A stretch of 64,000 nucleotides of DNA from Streptomyces caelestis (GTDB lineage Bacteria > Actinomycetota > Actinomycetes > Streptomycetales > Streptomycetaceae), in NCBI RefSeq assembly GCF_001279005.1, contig NZ_LGCN01000029.1, positions 103,681 through 167,680 on the forward strand. Reading direction: 5' to 3'. The position numbers were made by a program, and so were the translations under genes. The notes beneath the pieces were generated by a model. That model saw only the letters and a program-made list of their open reading frames with translations. It was not told the DNA's origin and made no database searches. Shown piece by piece: positions 24,554-35,002 of this stretch; within the stretch, counting starts at the first letter, position 1; each line of letters starts with the position of its first letter.

Positions 24554-25156
24554 TCAGCCCAGCAGCTCCCGCACCACCGGTGCCAGGGCCCGGAACGCCT
24601 TGCCGCGGTGGCTGATCGCGTTCTTCTCCTCCGGCGTCAGTTCCGCGCACGTGCGCGTCTCGCCCTCCGGCTGGAGGATCGGGTCGTAGCCGAAGCCGCC
24701 GGCGCCCGCCGGGGTGTGGCGGAGGGTGCCCATCAGGTGGCCCTCGACCACGCGCTCCGTGCCGTCGGGGAGTGCCAGGGCCGCCGCGCAGGCGAAGTAG
24801 GCGCCCCGGTGTTCGTCGGCGATGTCGGCGAGCTGGGCGAGGAGGAGGTCCAGGTTGGCCTTGTCGTCGCCGTGGCGGCCCGCCCAGCGGGCGGAGAAGA
24901 TGCCGGGGGCGCCGTTCAGGACGTCGACGCAGAGGCCGGAGTCGTCGGCGACGGCGGGGAGGCCGGTGGCCCGGGCGAGGGTGTGGGCCTTGAGGAGGGC
25001 GTTCTCGGCGAAGGTGACGCCGGTTTCCTTGACGTCGGGGACGTCGGGGTAGGCGTCGGCGCCGACGAGGTCGTGGGACAGGCCCTCGTCGGCGAGGATC
25101 GCGCGCAGTTCGGTGATCTTTCCGGCGTTGCGGGTGGCGAGGATCAGGCGGGTCAT
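24554..25156 (-). CDS. rdgB: XTP/dITP diphosphatase (RdgB/HAM1)
   Basis: A 200-residue house-cleaning enzyme that hydrolyses non-canonical purine triphosphates (XTP, ITP, dITP) to monophosphates and pyrophosphate. LILATRNAGKITELRAIL is the N-terminal substrate-binding motif; TGLPAVADDSGLCVD holds the conserved metal-binding Asp-Asp; GIFSARWAGRHGDDKAN and GGFGYDPILQPEGETRTCAEL complete the family signature. Length is typical. It ends about 55 bp after the tRNA gene on the opposite strand. It is downstream of the lipoprotein gene and rph on the same strand, an order kept in many Streptomyces. Confidence 0.95.
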   Translation of the reverse strand: MTRLILATRNAGKITELRAILADEGLSHDLVGADAYPDVPDVKETGVTFAENALLKAHTLARATGLPAVADDSGLCVDVLNGAPGIFSARWAGRHGDDKANLDLLLAQLADIADEHRGAYFACAAALALPDGTERVVEGHLMGTLRHTPAGAGGFGYDPILQPEGETRTCAELTPEEKNAISHRGKAFRALAPVVRELLG

Positions 25157-25190
25157 GGGGTCCAGTATCCCGGCCCTGTCCGGCCGCCGG

Positions 25191-25589
25191 TCACGGTGTG
25201 CAGACCTTGGTGAGTTCGCCGGCCGCGTCGGTGACGGGGCTGATGTCGGGGGTCTCGTCGCCGTTCTCGATGGAGGTGCGGACGTTCTGGACGGCCTTTT
25301 CGAGGTCGTCGACGGCCTTGCCGACGTCGGCGTTGTCGGTCTTGTCGCCGATGTCGGTGAGGTTCTTGTCTATGGCGGCGAGGGATTCCTCGAGTTGGGT
25401 GACGTCGTTGCCGGCGTTCTCGACGGCCTGTTGCATGTCGGTGACGCTGTCGGCGATGGCGTCGGCGGTCTGGACGCAGTCCAGTGCCTTGTCGACGGCG
25501 GCGCAGCCGGTGGTGAGTCCGGCGGTCAGCGCGACGGCCGCCAGGGTGGTGGCGACGGTTGCGGTGCGGCGTCGGCGGCTCGCGGCCAT
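25191..25589 (-). CDS. Lipoprotein with coiled-coil-like repeats
   Basis: A 132-residue exported lipoprotein. Basic residues then VATTLAAVALTAGLTTGCAA give a lipobox with Cys29 as the lipidated residue. The mature part is heptad-like helix (ADSVTDMQQAVENAGNDVTQ, LEESLAAIDKNLTDI, KAVDDLEKAVQNVRTSI) and ends KVCTP. Two further Cys (DCVQT and VCTP) could form a disulphide clamping the helices. It is probably surface-anchored; function unknown. It lies between rdgB and rph on the same strand. Confidence 0.85.
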   Translation of the reverse strand: MAASRRRRTATVATTLAAVALTAGLTTGCAAVDKALDCVQTADAIADSVTDMQQAVENAGNDVTQLEESLAAIDKNLTDIGDKTDNADVGKAVDDLEKAVQNVRTSIENGDETPDISPVTDAAGELTKVCTP

Positions 25590-25734
25590 GGAGTGGTCCC
25601 TCCCCTTGGTCGGGCCGGTGGGCGGCCCTGGTCGTTGGCCGGGCGCCCGGGGTCGATCCGTGCGCCCGTACTCCTTCAGACGCGGTGGTGGCCGGCGCGG
25701 TTGCCCGCGTCGGCCACGTGTCTTGGGGTGTCCT

Positions 25735-26472
<738 letters not shown>

Positions 26473-26520
26473 GGCGTCGAGCCTAACGTCAGCGGTGTGT
26501 GCGGAAGCGCCACATGTGGA

Positions 26521-26552
26521 AGGAGCCCCTCCCGTGAGGGGAAGGGGCTCCT
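26521..26552 (-). terminator. Hairpin terminator of nagF
   Basis: AGGAGCCCCT (26521-26530) pairs with AGGGGCTCCT (26543-26552), with an inner CCC-GTGA-GGG extension. It lies 17 bases beyond the nagF stop in the direction of transcription and before the rph start, so it separates the two genes. Confidence 0.75.
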
Positions 26553-26568
26553 GGTGTGTGGCTGCGGC

Positions 26569-26802
26569 TCACATCATGTCTTCGATTTCGGCGGCGAGGG
26601 GGTCGGCGTCGGTGCCGATGACGACCTGGATGGCGCTGCCCATCTTGACGACGCCGTGGGCGCCGGCGGCCTTGAGGGCGGTTTCGTCGACCTTGGCGGG
26701 GTCGACGACTTCGGTGCGGAGGCGGGTGATGCAGCCTTCGACCTCTTCGATGTTGTCGATGCCGCCGAGCCCGGCAACGATCTTCTCAGCCTTGGTGGCC
26801 AT
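26569..26802 (-). CDS. nagF: PTS EIIB component, N-acetylglucosamine-specific (NagF)
   Basis: A 77-residue soluble EIIB domain that passes phosphate from EIIA to the sugar bound in EIIC. GGIDNIEEVEGCITRLRTEV carries the phospho-accepting Cys24, and the rest (VKMGSAIQVVIGTDADPLA) fits the glucose-family EIIB fold. In S. coelicolor the separate EIIB NagF serves the EIIC NagE2, the N-acetylglucosamine permease. ATG 26802 follows GGAGAACG. It is divergent from a second EIIC gene, with a DasR-type dre site between them at 26922-26937. Confidence 0.93.
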   Translation of the reverse strand: MATKAEKIVAGLGGIDNIEEVEGCITRLRTEVVDPAKVDETALKAAGAHGVVKMGSAIQVVIGTDADPLAAEIEDMM

Positions 26803-26921
26803 GTCCGTTCTCCCTGATCCGAACCGCTTTGTCGCAGTAACCCACAGTTGGCCCATCTTTGCGAGCGGTCCTGTCGTGGGTGCCGAAGGATGGCGTCACG
26901 AGGGTGGGACCGCCTTGCCCG

Positions 26922-26937
26922 ACTGGTCTACACCACC
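26922..26937. promoter_or_regulatory. dre site (DasR operator) between nagF and the EIIC paralogue
   Basis: ACTGGTCTACACCACC differs from the DasR consensus ACTGGTCTAGACCACT at only two positions. It sits 120 bp before nagF and 65 bp before the divergent EIIC gene, so it can serve both. DasR is the GntR-family repressor released by glucosamine-6-phosphate. The binding call is knowledge-based; the match is seen directly. Confidence 0.85.
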
Positions 26938-27001
26938 GGGTGGACTGCCGCCAAACCCGCCGTCGCCGCTTCGCCAGACCGTCCTTCAGGGAGGGGACCG
27001 G

Positions 27002-28309
27002 ATGAGTGCCGGGAGTGCCGCCGGGGCCGGGGGCGGGGTCCCTGTCGGGCGTGAGCGCTGGAACCGTTTGTTCCAGGGTTTGCAGAAGATGGGGCGGAGT
27101 CTGCAGTTGCCGATCGCGGTGCTGCCGGCGGCGGGCATCCTGAACCGGCTGGGGCAGCCGGATGTGTTCGGGGACGAGGGTCTGGGCTGGACGGACGTCT
27201 CCCGGGTGATGGTGGGCGCGGGGGGTGCGCTGCTGGACGGTTCGCTGGGGTTGCCGCTGCTGTTCTGTGTGGGTGTGGCCATCGGGATGGCGAAGAAGGC
27301 GGACGGGTCGACGGCGTTGGCGGCGGTGGCGGGGTTCCTCGTCTACTACAACGTGCTGCGTCAGTTCCCGGAGGACTGTCCGGAGGGGTCGAGGGCGGTG
27401 CCGATGGTGGGCTGCCGGGTGGCCGACGGGTCGGTGACGGCGTTCACGTACCAGAATCCGGGGGTGTTCGGGGGCATCGTGATCGGGTTGACGGCGGCGT
27501 ACTTCTGGCAGCGATTCCACCGGACGAAGCTGGTGGACTGGCTGGGGTTCTTCAACGGGCGGCGGCTGGTGCCGATCGTCATGGCGTTCGTGGCGATCGT
27601 GTTCGCGGCGCTGTGTCTGTGGGTGTGGCCGCCGGTCGGTGAGGGGCTGGAGGGTTTCAGCGACTGGCTGAGCGGTCTGGGCGCGTGGGGGTCGGGCGTG
27701 TTCGGTGTGGCCAACCGGGCGTTGCTGGTGATCGGCCTGCACCAGTTCCTGAACGTGCCGATGTGGTTCCAGTTCGGCGGTTACACCAAGCCGGACGGGA
27801 CGGTGGTGCACGGTGACGTCAACATGTTCCTGGCGGGTGATCCGACCGCGGGTCAGTTCACCACGGGTTTCTTCCCGATCATGATGTTCGCGTTGCCGGC
27901 CGCCGGGCTGGCGATCACGCACTGCGCGAGGCCGCACCGGCGCAAGGAGGTGGGCGGGTTGATGCTGTCGGTGGGGCTGACGTCGTTCGTGACCGGCATC
28001 ACCGAGCCGCTGGAGTACTCGTTCCTGTTCGTCGCGCCGGCGCTGTACGCGGTCCACGCGGTGCTGACGGGGGTGTCGATGGCGGTGACGTGGGGTCTGG
28101 GGGTGAAGGACGGGTTCAGCTTCTCGGCGGGGCTCATCGACTACGTGATCAACTGGAATCTGGCGACGCGGCCGTGGGCGATCGTTCCGATCGGGTTGTG
28201 CTTCGCGGTGGTGTACTACGTGGTGTTCCGGTTCGCGATCACGCGGTTCGGTCTGGGGACTCCGGGGCGGGAGCCGGAGGAGGAGGTGGAGGACGCGTCG
28301 AAGGCGTGA
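27002..28309 (+). CDS. PTS EIIC paralogue (glucose/GlcNAc family)
   Basis: A 435-residue EIIC membrane domain of the glucose superfamily. MGRSLQLPIAVLPAAGILNR and PLLFCVGVAIGMAKKADGST begin the membrane core; GFFPIMMFALPAAGLAITHC and TSFVTGITEPLEYSFLF hold the GITEP substrate motif. It is about 60% similar by eye to NagE2 downstream, but its first large loop is different and contains two Cys (PEDCPEGS, MVGCRVADG). No EIIB or EIIA is fused, so it depends on separate domains such as NagF. ATG 27002 has GGGAGGGGA upstream. The dre site upstream suggests DasR control. Whether it transports GlcNAc is unknown. Confidence 0.92.
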   Translation: MSAGSAAGAGGGVPVGRERWNRLFQGLQKMGRSLQLPIAVLPAAGILNRLGQPDVFGDEGLGWTDVSRVMVGAGGALLDGSLGLPLLFCVGVAIGMAKKADGSTALAAVAGFLVYYNVLRQFPEDCPEGSRAVPMVGCRVADGSVTAFTYQNPGVFGGIVIGLTAAYFWQRFHRTKLVDWLGFFNGRRLVPIVMAFVAIVFAALCLWVWPPVGEGLEGFSDWLSGLGAWGSGVFGVANRALLVIGLHQFLNVPMWFQFGGYTKPDGTVVHGDVNMFLAGDPTAGQFTTGFFPIMMFALPAAGLAITHCARPHRRKEVGGLMLSVGLTSFVTGITEPLEYSFLFVAPALYAVHAVLTGVSMAVTWGLGVKDGFSFSAGLIDYVINWNLATRPWAIVPIGLCFAVVYYVVFRFAITRFGLGTPGREPEEEVEDASKA

Positions 28310-28472
28310 CCTCTTAGGGTGGTGGGTGGCTGTTCGAGCCCTCGGACCGTGTGGTCCGGGGGCTTTTCGGCGCGCTCGTCGGCGGGCTCCGCCGGGGGCC
28401 GGGCGGGTACGGTGCGTGGCCCGGCGGTAGCGGGAATCGCGGGTTCCTTGTGCGCCCTTCATCGTGCTACAA

Positions 28473-28503
28473 CAGGTCTACACCACTGAGTGGTGTAGAC
28501 CTG
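28473..28503. promoter_or_regulatory. Palindromic double dre element upstream of nagE2
   Basis: CAGGTCTACACCACT (28473-28487) is followed after one base by its exact reverse complement AGTGGTGTAGACCTG (28489-28503). Each half resembles a DasR dre site, so the element could seat two DasR dimers. It lies 84 bp before the nagE2 ATG, near where its promoter must be, and is also a potential stem in RNA. Confidence 0.85.
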
Positions 28504-28586
28504 CGCGCGGACCACCCGCCGCGCGTTCGGGACGCCGCCGTCCTCATTGTGTCCCCTGGCGGCGCCTTGCCCACTGGAGGAAGACG

Positions 28587-29849
<1,263 letters not shown>

Positions 29850-29861
29850 CCCGCTGACCCA

Positions 29862-29896
29862 CGCGAGGGCCCGGCCGGATCGGCCGGGCCCTCGCG
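29862..29896 (+). terminator. Hairpin terminator after nagE2
   Basis: CGCGAGGGCCCGGCCG (29862-29877), loop GAT, and the complement CGGCCGGGCCCTCGCG form a perfect 16-bp stem 13 bases after the nagE2 stop. No U tract. Confidence 0.85.
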
Positions 29897-29968
29897 CTGT
29901 CCGCGCCTCGTCGCGCACGCGCCGTGCGGACGTACCGGGGCGGCCGGACCGGGCCGATGGTCCCCGCC

Positions 29969-30721
29969 TCAGATCTCGTACGTCGCCCCGGGCGCCGCCA
30001 GGCCCACCGGGCCGTCGTAGACCGTGCGGGCGTCGGCGAGGTTGATCCGGGGGTCGGTCCACGGGGGGATGTGGGTGAGGATCAGGCGGCGGGCGCCGGC
30101 CCGGGCCGCCGTCTCACCCGCCTCGCGGCCGTTGAGGTGCAGGTCGGGGATGTTCTCCTTGCCGTGCGTGAAGGCGGCCTCGCACAGGAAGAGGTCGGCG
30201 TCGCGGGCGAGGTCGTCGAGCGCGGGGCTCACGCCCGTGTCGCCGGAGTACGTCAGTGTCCTGCCGCCGTGTTCGATGCGGATGCCGTACGCCTCGACCG
30301 GGTGCGCGACGCGCTCGGTGTGGACGAGGAACGGGCCGATCTCGAAGGTGGACGGCTTGACCGTGTGGAAGTCGAAGACCTCGCTCATGGAGGAGGCCGA
30401 GGGGGTGTCGGCGTAGGCGGTGGTGAGCCGGTGCTCGGTGCCCTCGGGTCCGTAGACCGGCAGGGGGGCGCAGCGGCCGCCGTCGTGCCGGTAGTAGCGC
30501 GCCACGAAGTAGGCGCACATGTCGATGCAGTGGTCGGCGTGCAGGTGGCTGAGGAAGATCGCGTCGAGGTCGTAGAGACCGCAGTGGCGCTGCAGCTCGC
30601 CCAGGGCGCCGTTGCCCATGTCGAGGAGCAGCCGGAAGCCGTCGGCCTCGACGAGGTAGCTCGAGCAGGCCGATTCCGCGGACGGGAACGACCCCGAGCA
30701 GCCGACGACGGTGAGCTTCAT
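29969..30721 (-). CDS. MBL-fold metal-dependent hydrolase
   Basis: A 250-residue metallo-beta-lactamase-fold protein. MKLTVVGCSGSFPSAESACS begins it; LSHLHADHCIDM is the HxHxDH metal site (His59, His61, Asp63, His64). GIRIEHGGRTLTYSGDTGVS, LFLCEAAF and LILTHIPPW follow. The combination resembles the RNase Z/ElaC-like phosphodiesterase branch used for cyclic nucleotides or RNA 3' ends, but there is no exosite insertion, so I give only the superfamily. ATG 30721 starts exactly at the first strand; the frame upstream is Pro-rich non-coding. Its start is back to back with the small membrane gene about 200 bp away. Confidence 0.9.
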   Translation of the reverse strand: MKLTVVGCSGSFPSAESACSSYLVEADGFRLLLDMGNGALGELQRHCGLYDLDAIFLSHLHADHCIDMCAYFVARYYRHDGGRCAPLPVYGPEGTEHRLTTAYADTPSASSMSEVFDFHTVKPSTFEIGPFLVHTERVAHPVEAYGIRIEHGGRTLTYSGDTGVSPALDDLARDADLFLCEAAFTHGKENIPDLHLNGREAGETAARAGARRLILTHIPPWTDPRINLADARTVYDGPVGLAAPGATYEI

Positions 30722-30922
30722 GAAGCAGAAACCTCCGCTGGCGGTGTGGAGAGACGGGGGTCGTGCGGTGCGTCGAGCGTAAGGCGCGAAACCTGTGGTC
30801 GCTCCTCCGCCAGGGGCCGTTGTGGGCGAACTCACCTGTGGTGTCACCGGTTCGGCTGGAAGGGGGGCGTGCCGTGGCCGGGAGGGGCGCGCGGCGGTGG
30901 TGTGCGCCGGTACGGTCGGGGC

Positions 30923-31060
30923 ATGGACACGGCCTGGTGGCTCGCGCTCGCCGCGGTGGTACTGCTCGCGCTCGTCGCCGCGCTCGTCGACGGGTGGGGG
31001 CGGGGGCACCGGTCCCGGAGGCGGCGGGGCGGCGGGCGGGACGGCTCCGGGAACGCGTGA
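30923..31060 (+). CDS. Small single-pass membrane protein
   Basis: A 45-residue peptide MDTAWWLALAAVVLLALVAA with one membrane span followed by a strongly basic Arg/Gly-rich tail, giving an N-out, C-in or inner-face anchor. Similar tiny proteins are encoded between an MBL hydrolase and cysM in related Streptomyces, from memory. There is no clear ribosome site, so it may be weakly translated or start differently. Its stop lies 46 bp before the end of the convergent cysM gene. Confidence 0.5.
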   Translation: MDTAWWLALAAVVLLALVAALVDGWGRGHRSRRRRGGGRDGSGNA

Positions 31061-31106
31061 GGGGCCGGAGAGCAGCGTCTCCGGCCCCCTCGTCGCGCGT
31101 GGTGCG

Positions 31107-32063
<957 letters not shown>

Positions 32064-32342
32064 TCAGGCCATACCGCCGGCGACGGCCGGCAGGATCGTG
32101 ACGTTGTCGCCGTCGGACAGCTTGGTGTTGATGCCGTCCAGGAAGCGGACGTCCTCGTCGTTGAGGTAGACGTTGACGAAGCGGCGCAGCTGCTCGCCGT
32201 CCACGATGCGGGCGTGGATGCCCGGGTGCCGGGTCTCGAGGTCGTTGAGGAGCTCGGCGAGGGTGTCCCCGGTGCCCTCCACCGCCTTCTGACCGTCGGT
32301 GTACTGGCGGAGGATGGTCGGGATGCGGACCTCGATGGCCAT
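32064..32342 (-). CDS. cysO: MoaD/ThiS-family sulphur-carrier protein CysO
   Basis: A 92-residue ubiquitin-like carrier. MAIEVRIPTILRQYTDGQKA and LLNDLETRHPGIHARIVDGE then VNVYLNDEDVRFLDGINTKL fit the MoaD/ThiS fold. The C-terminus reads VTILPAVAGGMA: the reactive Gly-Gly is followed by Met-Ala. Mycobacterial CysO ends in GG, whereas QbsE-type carriers end in extra residues that a JAMM protease removes before activation. Mec, encoded about 300 bp upstream, could do this trimming. It precedes cysM by six bases, so the pair is one transcript, and a leader peptide gene lies in front. Confidence 0.92.
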   Translation of the reverse strand: MAIEVRIPTILRQYTDGQKAVEGTGDTLAELLNDLETRHPGIHARIVDGEQLRRFVNVYLNDEDVRFLDGINTKLSDGDNVTILPAVAGGMA

Positions 32343-32443
32343 GGCTGAGGGCTCCTGTCGGAAGTGTCTGTCGTGGTGCGAGAGGGTGTGCGGGGGCGCG
32401 CGGCGGTTCGCCGCGGCTCACGGCCCACGGCGGAGGCGGAGGA

Positions 32444-32539
32444 TCAACAGATGGCGCTGTTCAGCCTGCACAGGTCGACGTGCAGCCGCGCCACGAGCAG
32501 GGCGCCCGGCGCTGTTTCGCTCACGTCATGGAGAACCAT
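32444..32539 (-). CDS. Short leader peptide ahead of cysO-cysM
   Basis: A 31-residue peptide MVLHDVSETAPGALLVARLH followed by VDLCRLNSAIC. The C-terminal pattern HVDLxRxxSAxC is the signature of the short actinobacterial leader peptides found before sulphur and cysteine genes. It ends in Cys with a second Cys six before it. There is no good ribosome site, but TACGAT lies six bases before the ATG, the spacing of a -10 for a leaderless message that begins at the AUG. Translation of the Cys codons could report cysteine supply and control cysO about 100 bp downstream. Confidence 0.65.
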   Translation of the reverse strand: MVLHDVSETAPGALLVARLHVDLCRLNSAIC

Positions 32540-32637
32540 GGGGGCATCGTATCGATTCCCGGACCGGTCCTTGGAATGTGATCTCATGCTTCGGACACCT
32601 TCCTTCCGCGATGCGGGACCGGGTCCTGTGCGCCGGG

Positions 32638-33060
32638 TCAGTAGGCCTCGACGACCTCGACCTGCTCCTCGGTGACCTCGCCCTCCACGATGCGGAAGGA
32701 GCGGAACTGGAAGTCGCCGGCGCCGTCGGTGTCGGCGGTGGAGACCAGGACGTAGTGGGCGCCGGGCTCGTTGGCGTAGGAGATGTCGGTGCGGGAGGGG
32801 TAGGCCTCGGTGGCGGTGTGGGAGTGGTAGATGACCACCGGCTCCTCGTCCCGGTCGTCCATCTCCCGGTAGAGCTTCAGCAGGTCCTGGGAGTCGAACT
32901 CGTAGAAGGTGGGCGAGCGGGCCGCGTTCAGCATGGGGATGAAGCGCTCGGGGCGGCCGGCGCCCACCGGGCCCGCCACCACGCCGCACGCCTCGTCGGG
33001 GTGGTCCTCGCGGGCGTGGGCGACGATCCGGTCGTACAGGGCCTGGGTGATGGTCAGCAT
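32638..33060 (-). CDS. mec: JAMM/MPN+ metallopeptidase Mec (CysO-cysteine peptidase)
   Basis: A 140-residue Zn-dependent deubiquitinase-like peptidase. Metal ligands are in HSHTATEAYPSRTD (His79, His81, Asp92), the JAMM motif, with the general acid Glu23 in DEACGVVAG. In Mycobacterium tuberculosis Mec releases cysteine from the CysO-Cys adduct. Here it probably also removes the Met-Ala after the CysO Gly-Gly. Start ATG 33060 was chosen since the N-terminal strand MLTITQALYDRIVAHA fits the fold and the longer frame runs into the permease region. It is transcribed ahead of the leader peptide and cysO-cysM. Confidence 0.93.
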   Translation of the reverse strand: MLTITQALYDRIVAHAREDHPDEACGVVAGPVGAGRPERFIPMLNAARSPTFYEFDSQDLLKLYREMDDRDEEPVVIYHSHTATEAYPSRTDISYANEPGAHYVLVSTADTDGAGDFQFRSFRIVEGEVTEEQVEVVEAY

Positions 33061-33194
33061 GGGGCTCAGGATAAGCAGACGGGCCGTTGCGTACCGAGGG
33101 GTGGTACGGAGCGGCCCGTATGCCGGACGCCTGGAGCGCAGGGGCGCGGGGTGCGCCACGCGTGCACCCCGCGGCCCGGCGGCCCGGGCGGAGG

Positions 33195-34619
33195 TCAGCC
33201 CACCTTCTCGAACCGGCCTTCGTCGCGCCGGGTGACCTGCGGGTTGCGGCTCTTGAGGACCGCCCAGCCGATGCCGAGGGCGGCGGCCCAGCCGGCCATC
33301 ACGTACAGGCAGATCCTGGCGTCCGCGTCGATCGCGATGAGGACGGTGACGAAGAGCAGGAACGCGATGGCGATGTAGGAGCAGACCGAGCCGCCGGGCG
33401 CCGGGAAGGACGAGGCGGGCAGCCGGCCCGTGACGACCCGGCGGCGGTAGAGGACGTGGCTGACGAGGATCATCAGCCACGTCCAGATGCCGGCGGCGGT
33501 GGCGACGGAGGTGACGTAGCCGAAGGCCTTCTCCGGGACGGTGTAGTTCAGGACGACGCCGATGCCCATGAAGAACACGGAGGTGGCGATGCCGAGCGCC
33601 GGGGTCTTGGTGGACGACAGCCGCTTGAAGACCTGCGGGGCCTCGCCGTTGTCGGCGAGGTTGCGCAGCATGCGGCCGGTGGAGTACATGCCGGAGTTGC
33701 AGGAGGACAGGGCGGCGGTGAGGACGACGAAGTTGACGATGCCGGCGCCGGCCGGGATGCCGATGACCGCGAACGCCTTCACGAAGGGGCTGACCCCGTC
33801 GGAGAACTCGGTCCACTTGACCACGCACAGGATGACGGTGAGCGCGCCGACGTAGAACAGGGCGATGCGCCAGGGCAGGGTGTTGATCGCCCGGGGGAGG
33901 GTCTTCTCGGGGTTCTCGGACTCGCCGGCGGTGACGCCGACGAGTTCGACGGCGAGGTAGGCGAACATGACGCCCTGCAGGGTCATCAGGGACGAGCCGA
34001 TGCCCTTGGGGAAGAAGCCGTCGAAGGCCCACAGGTTGGAGACGGCGGCGGTGTCGCCGGCCTGGCTGAAGCCGAGGGTGAGCACGCCGAGGCCGATCAC
34101 GATCATGCCGATGATGGCGGTGACCTTGACCATGGAGAACCAGAACTCGATCTCGCCGAACAGCTTCACCGAGATCAGGTTGGCGCCGAACAGGATGACC
34201 AGGAAGACCAGGGCCGACGTCCACTGCGGGATCGCCGGGAACCAGAAGTTGATGTAGATGGCGGCGGCGGTCAGCTCGGCCATGCCGGTGACCACCCACA
34301 TCAGCCAGTAGGTCCAGCCGGTGAAGTAGCCGAAGAACGGGCCGAGGAACTCGCGCGAGTACTCGGCGAACGAGCCCGAGACGGGGCGGTAGAGCAGGAG
34401 CTCGCCGAGGGCCCGCATGATGAAGAAGATGATGACGCCGGCGAGGGCGTACATGACGATCAGGCTGGGGCCGGCCTTGGCGATGTTCGCCCCGGCTCCC
34501 AGGAAGAGCCCGACGCCGATGGCGCCGCCGATCGCGATCATCTGGACCTGGCGGCTGTTGAGACCGCGCTCGTACCCCTCTCCGGGGACGGACTCCGTGT
34601 CGACCTGCGGTGAGGCCAT
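33195..34619 (-). CDS. APC-superfamily amino acid permease (AAT type)
   Basis: A 474-residue amino acid:H+ symporter with 12 predicted spans. RGLNSRQVQMIAIGGAIGVG and LFLGAGANIAKAGPSLIVMY form the first-helix unwound region, and PVSGSFAEYSREFLGPFFGY the conserved helix 3. FSMVKVTAIIGMIVIG, then VELVGVTAGESENPEKTLPR is the AAT hallmark. The branch usually moves aromatic, D-Ser/Ala/Gly or Lys/Arg-type substrates; not decidable here. I chose ATG 34619 because GGAGAAAGG lies ten bases upstream; ATG 34640 would add seven residues. A possible regulatory region of 380 bp precedes it. Confidence 0.93.
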   Translation of the reverse strand: MASPQVDTESVPGEGYERGLNSRQVQMIAIGGAIGVGLFLGAGANIAKAGPSLIVMYALAGVIIFFIMRALGELLLYRPVSGSFAEYSREFLGPFFGYFTGWTYWLMWVVTGMAELTAAAIYINFWFPAIPQWTSALVFLVILFGANLISVKLFGEIEFWFSMVKVTAIIGMIVIGLGVLTLGFSQAGDTAAVSNLWAFDGFFPKGIGSSLMTLQGVMFAYLAVELVGVTAGESENPEKTLPRAINTLPWRIALFYVGALTVILCVVKWTEFSDGVSPFVKAFAVIGIPAGAGIVNFVVLTAALSSCNSGMYSTGRMLRNLADNGEAPQVFKRLSSTKTPALGIATSVFFMGIGVVLNYTVPEKAFGYVTSVATAAGIWTWLMILVSHVLYRRRVVTGRLPASSFPAPGGSVCSYIAIAFLLFVTVLIAIDADARICLYVMAGWAAALGIGWAVLKSRNPQVTRRDEGRFEKVG

Positions 34620-34878
34620 GTGTGGTGCGCCTTTCTCCATGCCGACCCGGGCCGCTGTCGGCCGCGGATCGGGTCTCGATCCCCCCGGACTGATGGAGCT
34701 GGGCGGGCTCTGGGAGTCCGCCCGTGCCTGGCCGGCGGTCGCCGGCTCGGTGGCGCACCCGGCGGAACATACGGGTGGTGTTCGCCGGGCGGACGTGAAG
34801 ATCTATCACGGCCGCCATACTGATCACACGGGCGGTGTGTGGCGCGCTCCACAGATATAAGTGGACGAAAGGCACCTG

Positions 34879-34903
34879 AAGAGCCCATAGACGGCGGGCT
34901 CTT
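34879..34903. terminator. Hairpin with U-run potential, second stop signal after DUF2017
   Basis: AAGAGCCC and GGGCTCTT (34879-34886 and 34896-34903) make an 8-bp stem around a nine-base loop; on the + strand it is followed by T. It lies about 100 bp beyond the DUF2017 stop on the minus strand and before the permease promoter. Terminator, or 5' leader structure of the permease transcript; both are possible. Confidence 0.45.
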
Positions 34904-34930
34904 TGACGTGATCCTTACCCGGATTTGAGT

Positions 34931-34957
34931 GTCCGCTGAGCGAACACGTCAGCGGAC
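34931..34957 (-). terminator. Hairpin terminator of the clpS-DUF2017 unit
   Basis: GTCCGCTGA (34931-34939), nine-base loop, TCAGCGGAC (34949-34957): a perfect 9-bp stem 46 bases beyond the DUF2017 stop in the direction of transcription. Confidence 0.7.
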
Positions 34958-35002
34958 TTCTCCGGACTTTCCGTACGGATTCACGGCATGCACGTCATGG
35001 CT

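Larger units (their letters stand above)
34620..35002. other. Gene-free interval: permease upstream region and two hairpins
   Basis: About 380 bp upstream of the permease and downstream of DUF2017. It holds two hairpins listed separately (34879-34903 and 34931-34957) and an AT-richer patch near 34840-34870 that may contain the permease promoter. No open frame with proper codon bias exists in it. Confidence 0.6.
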
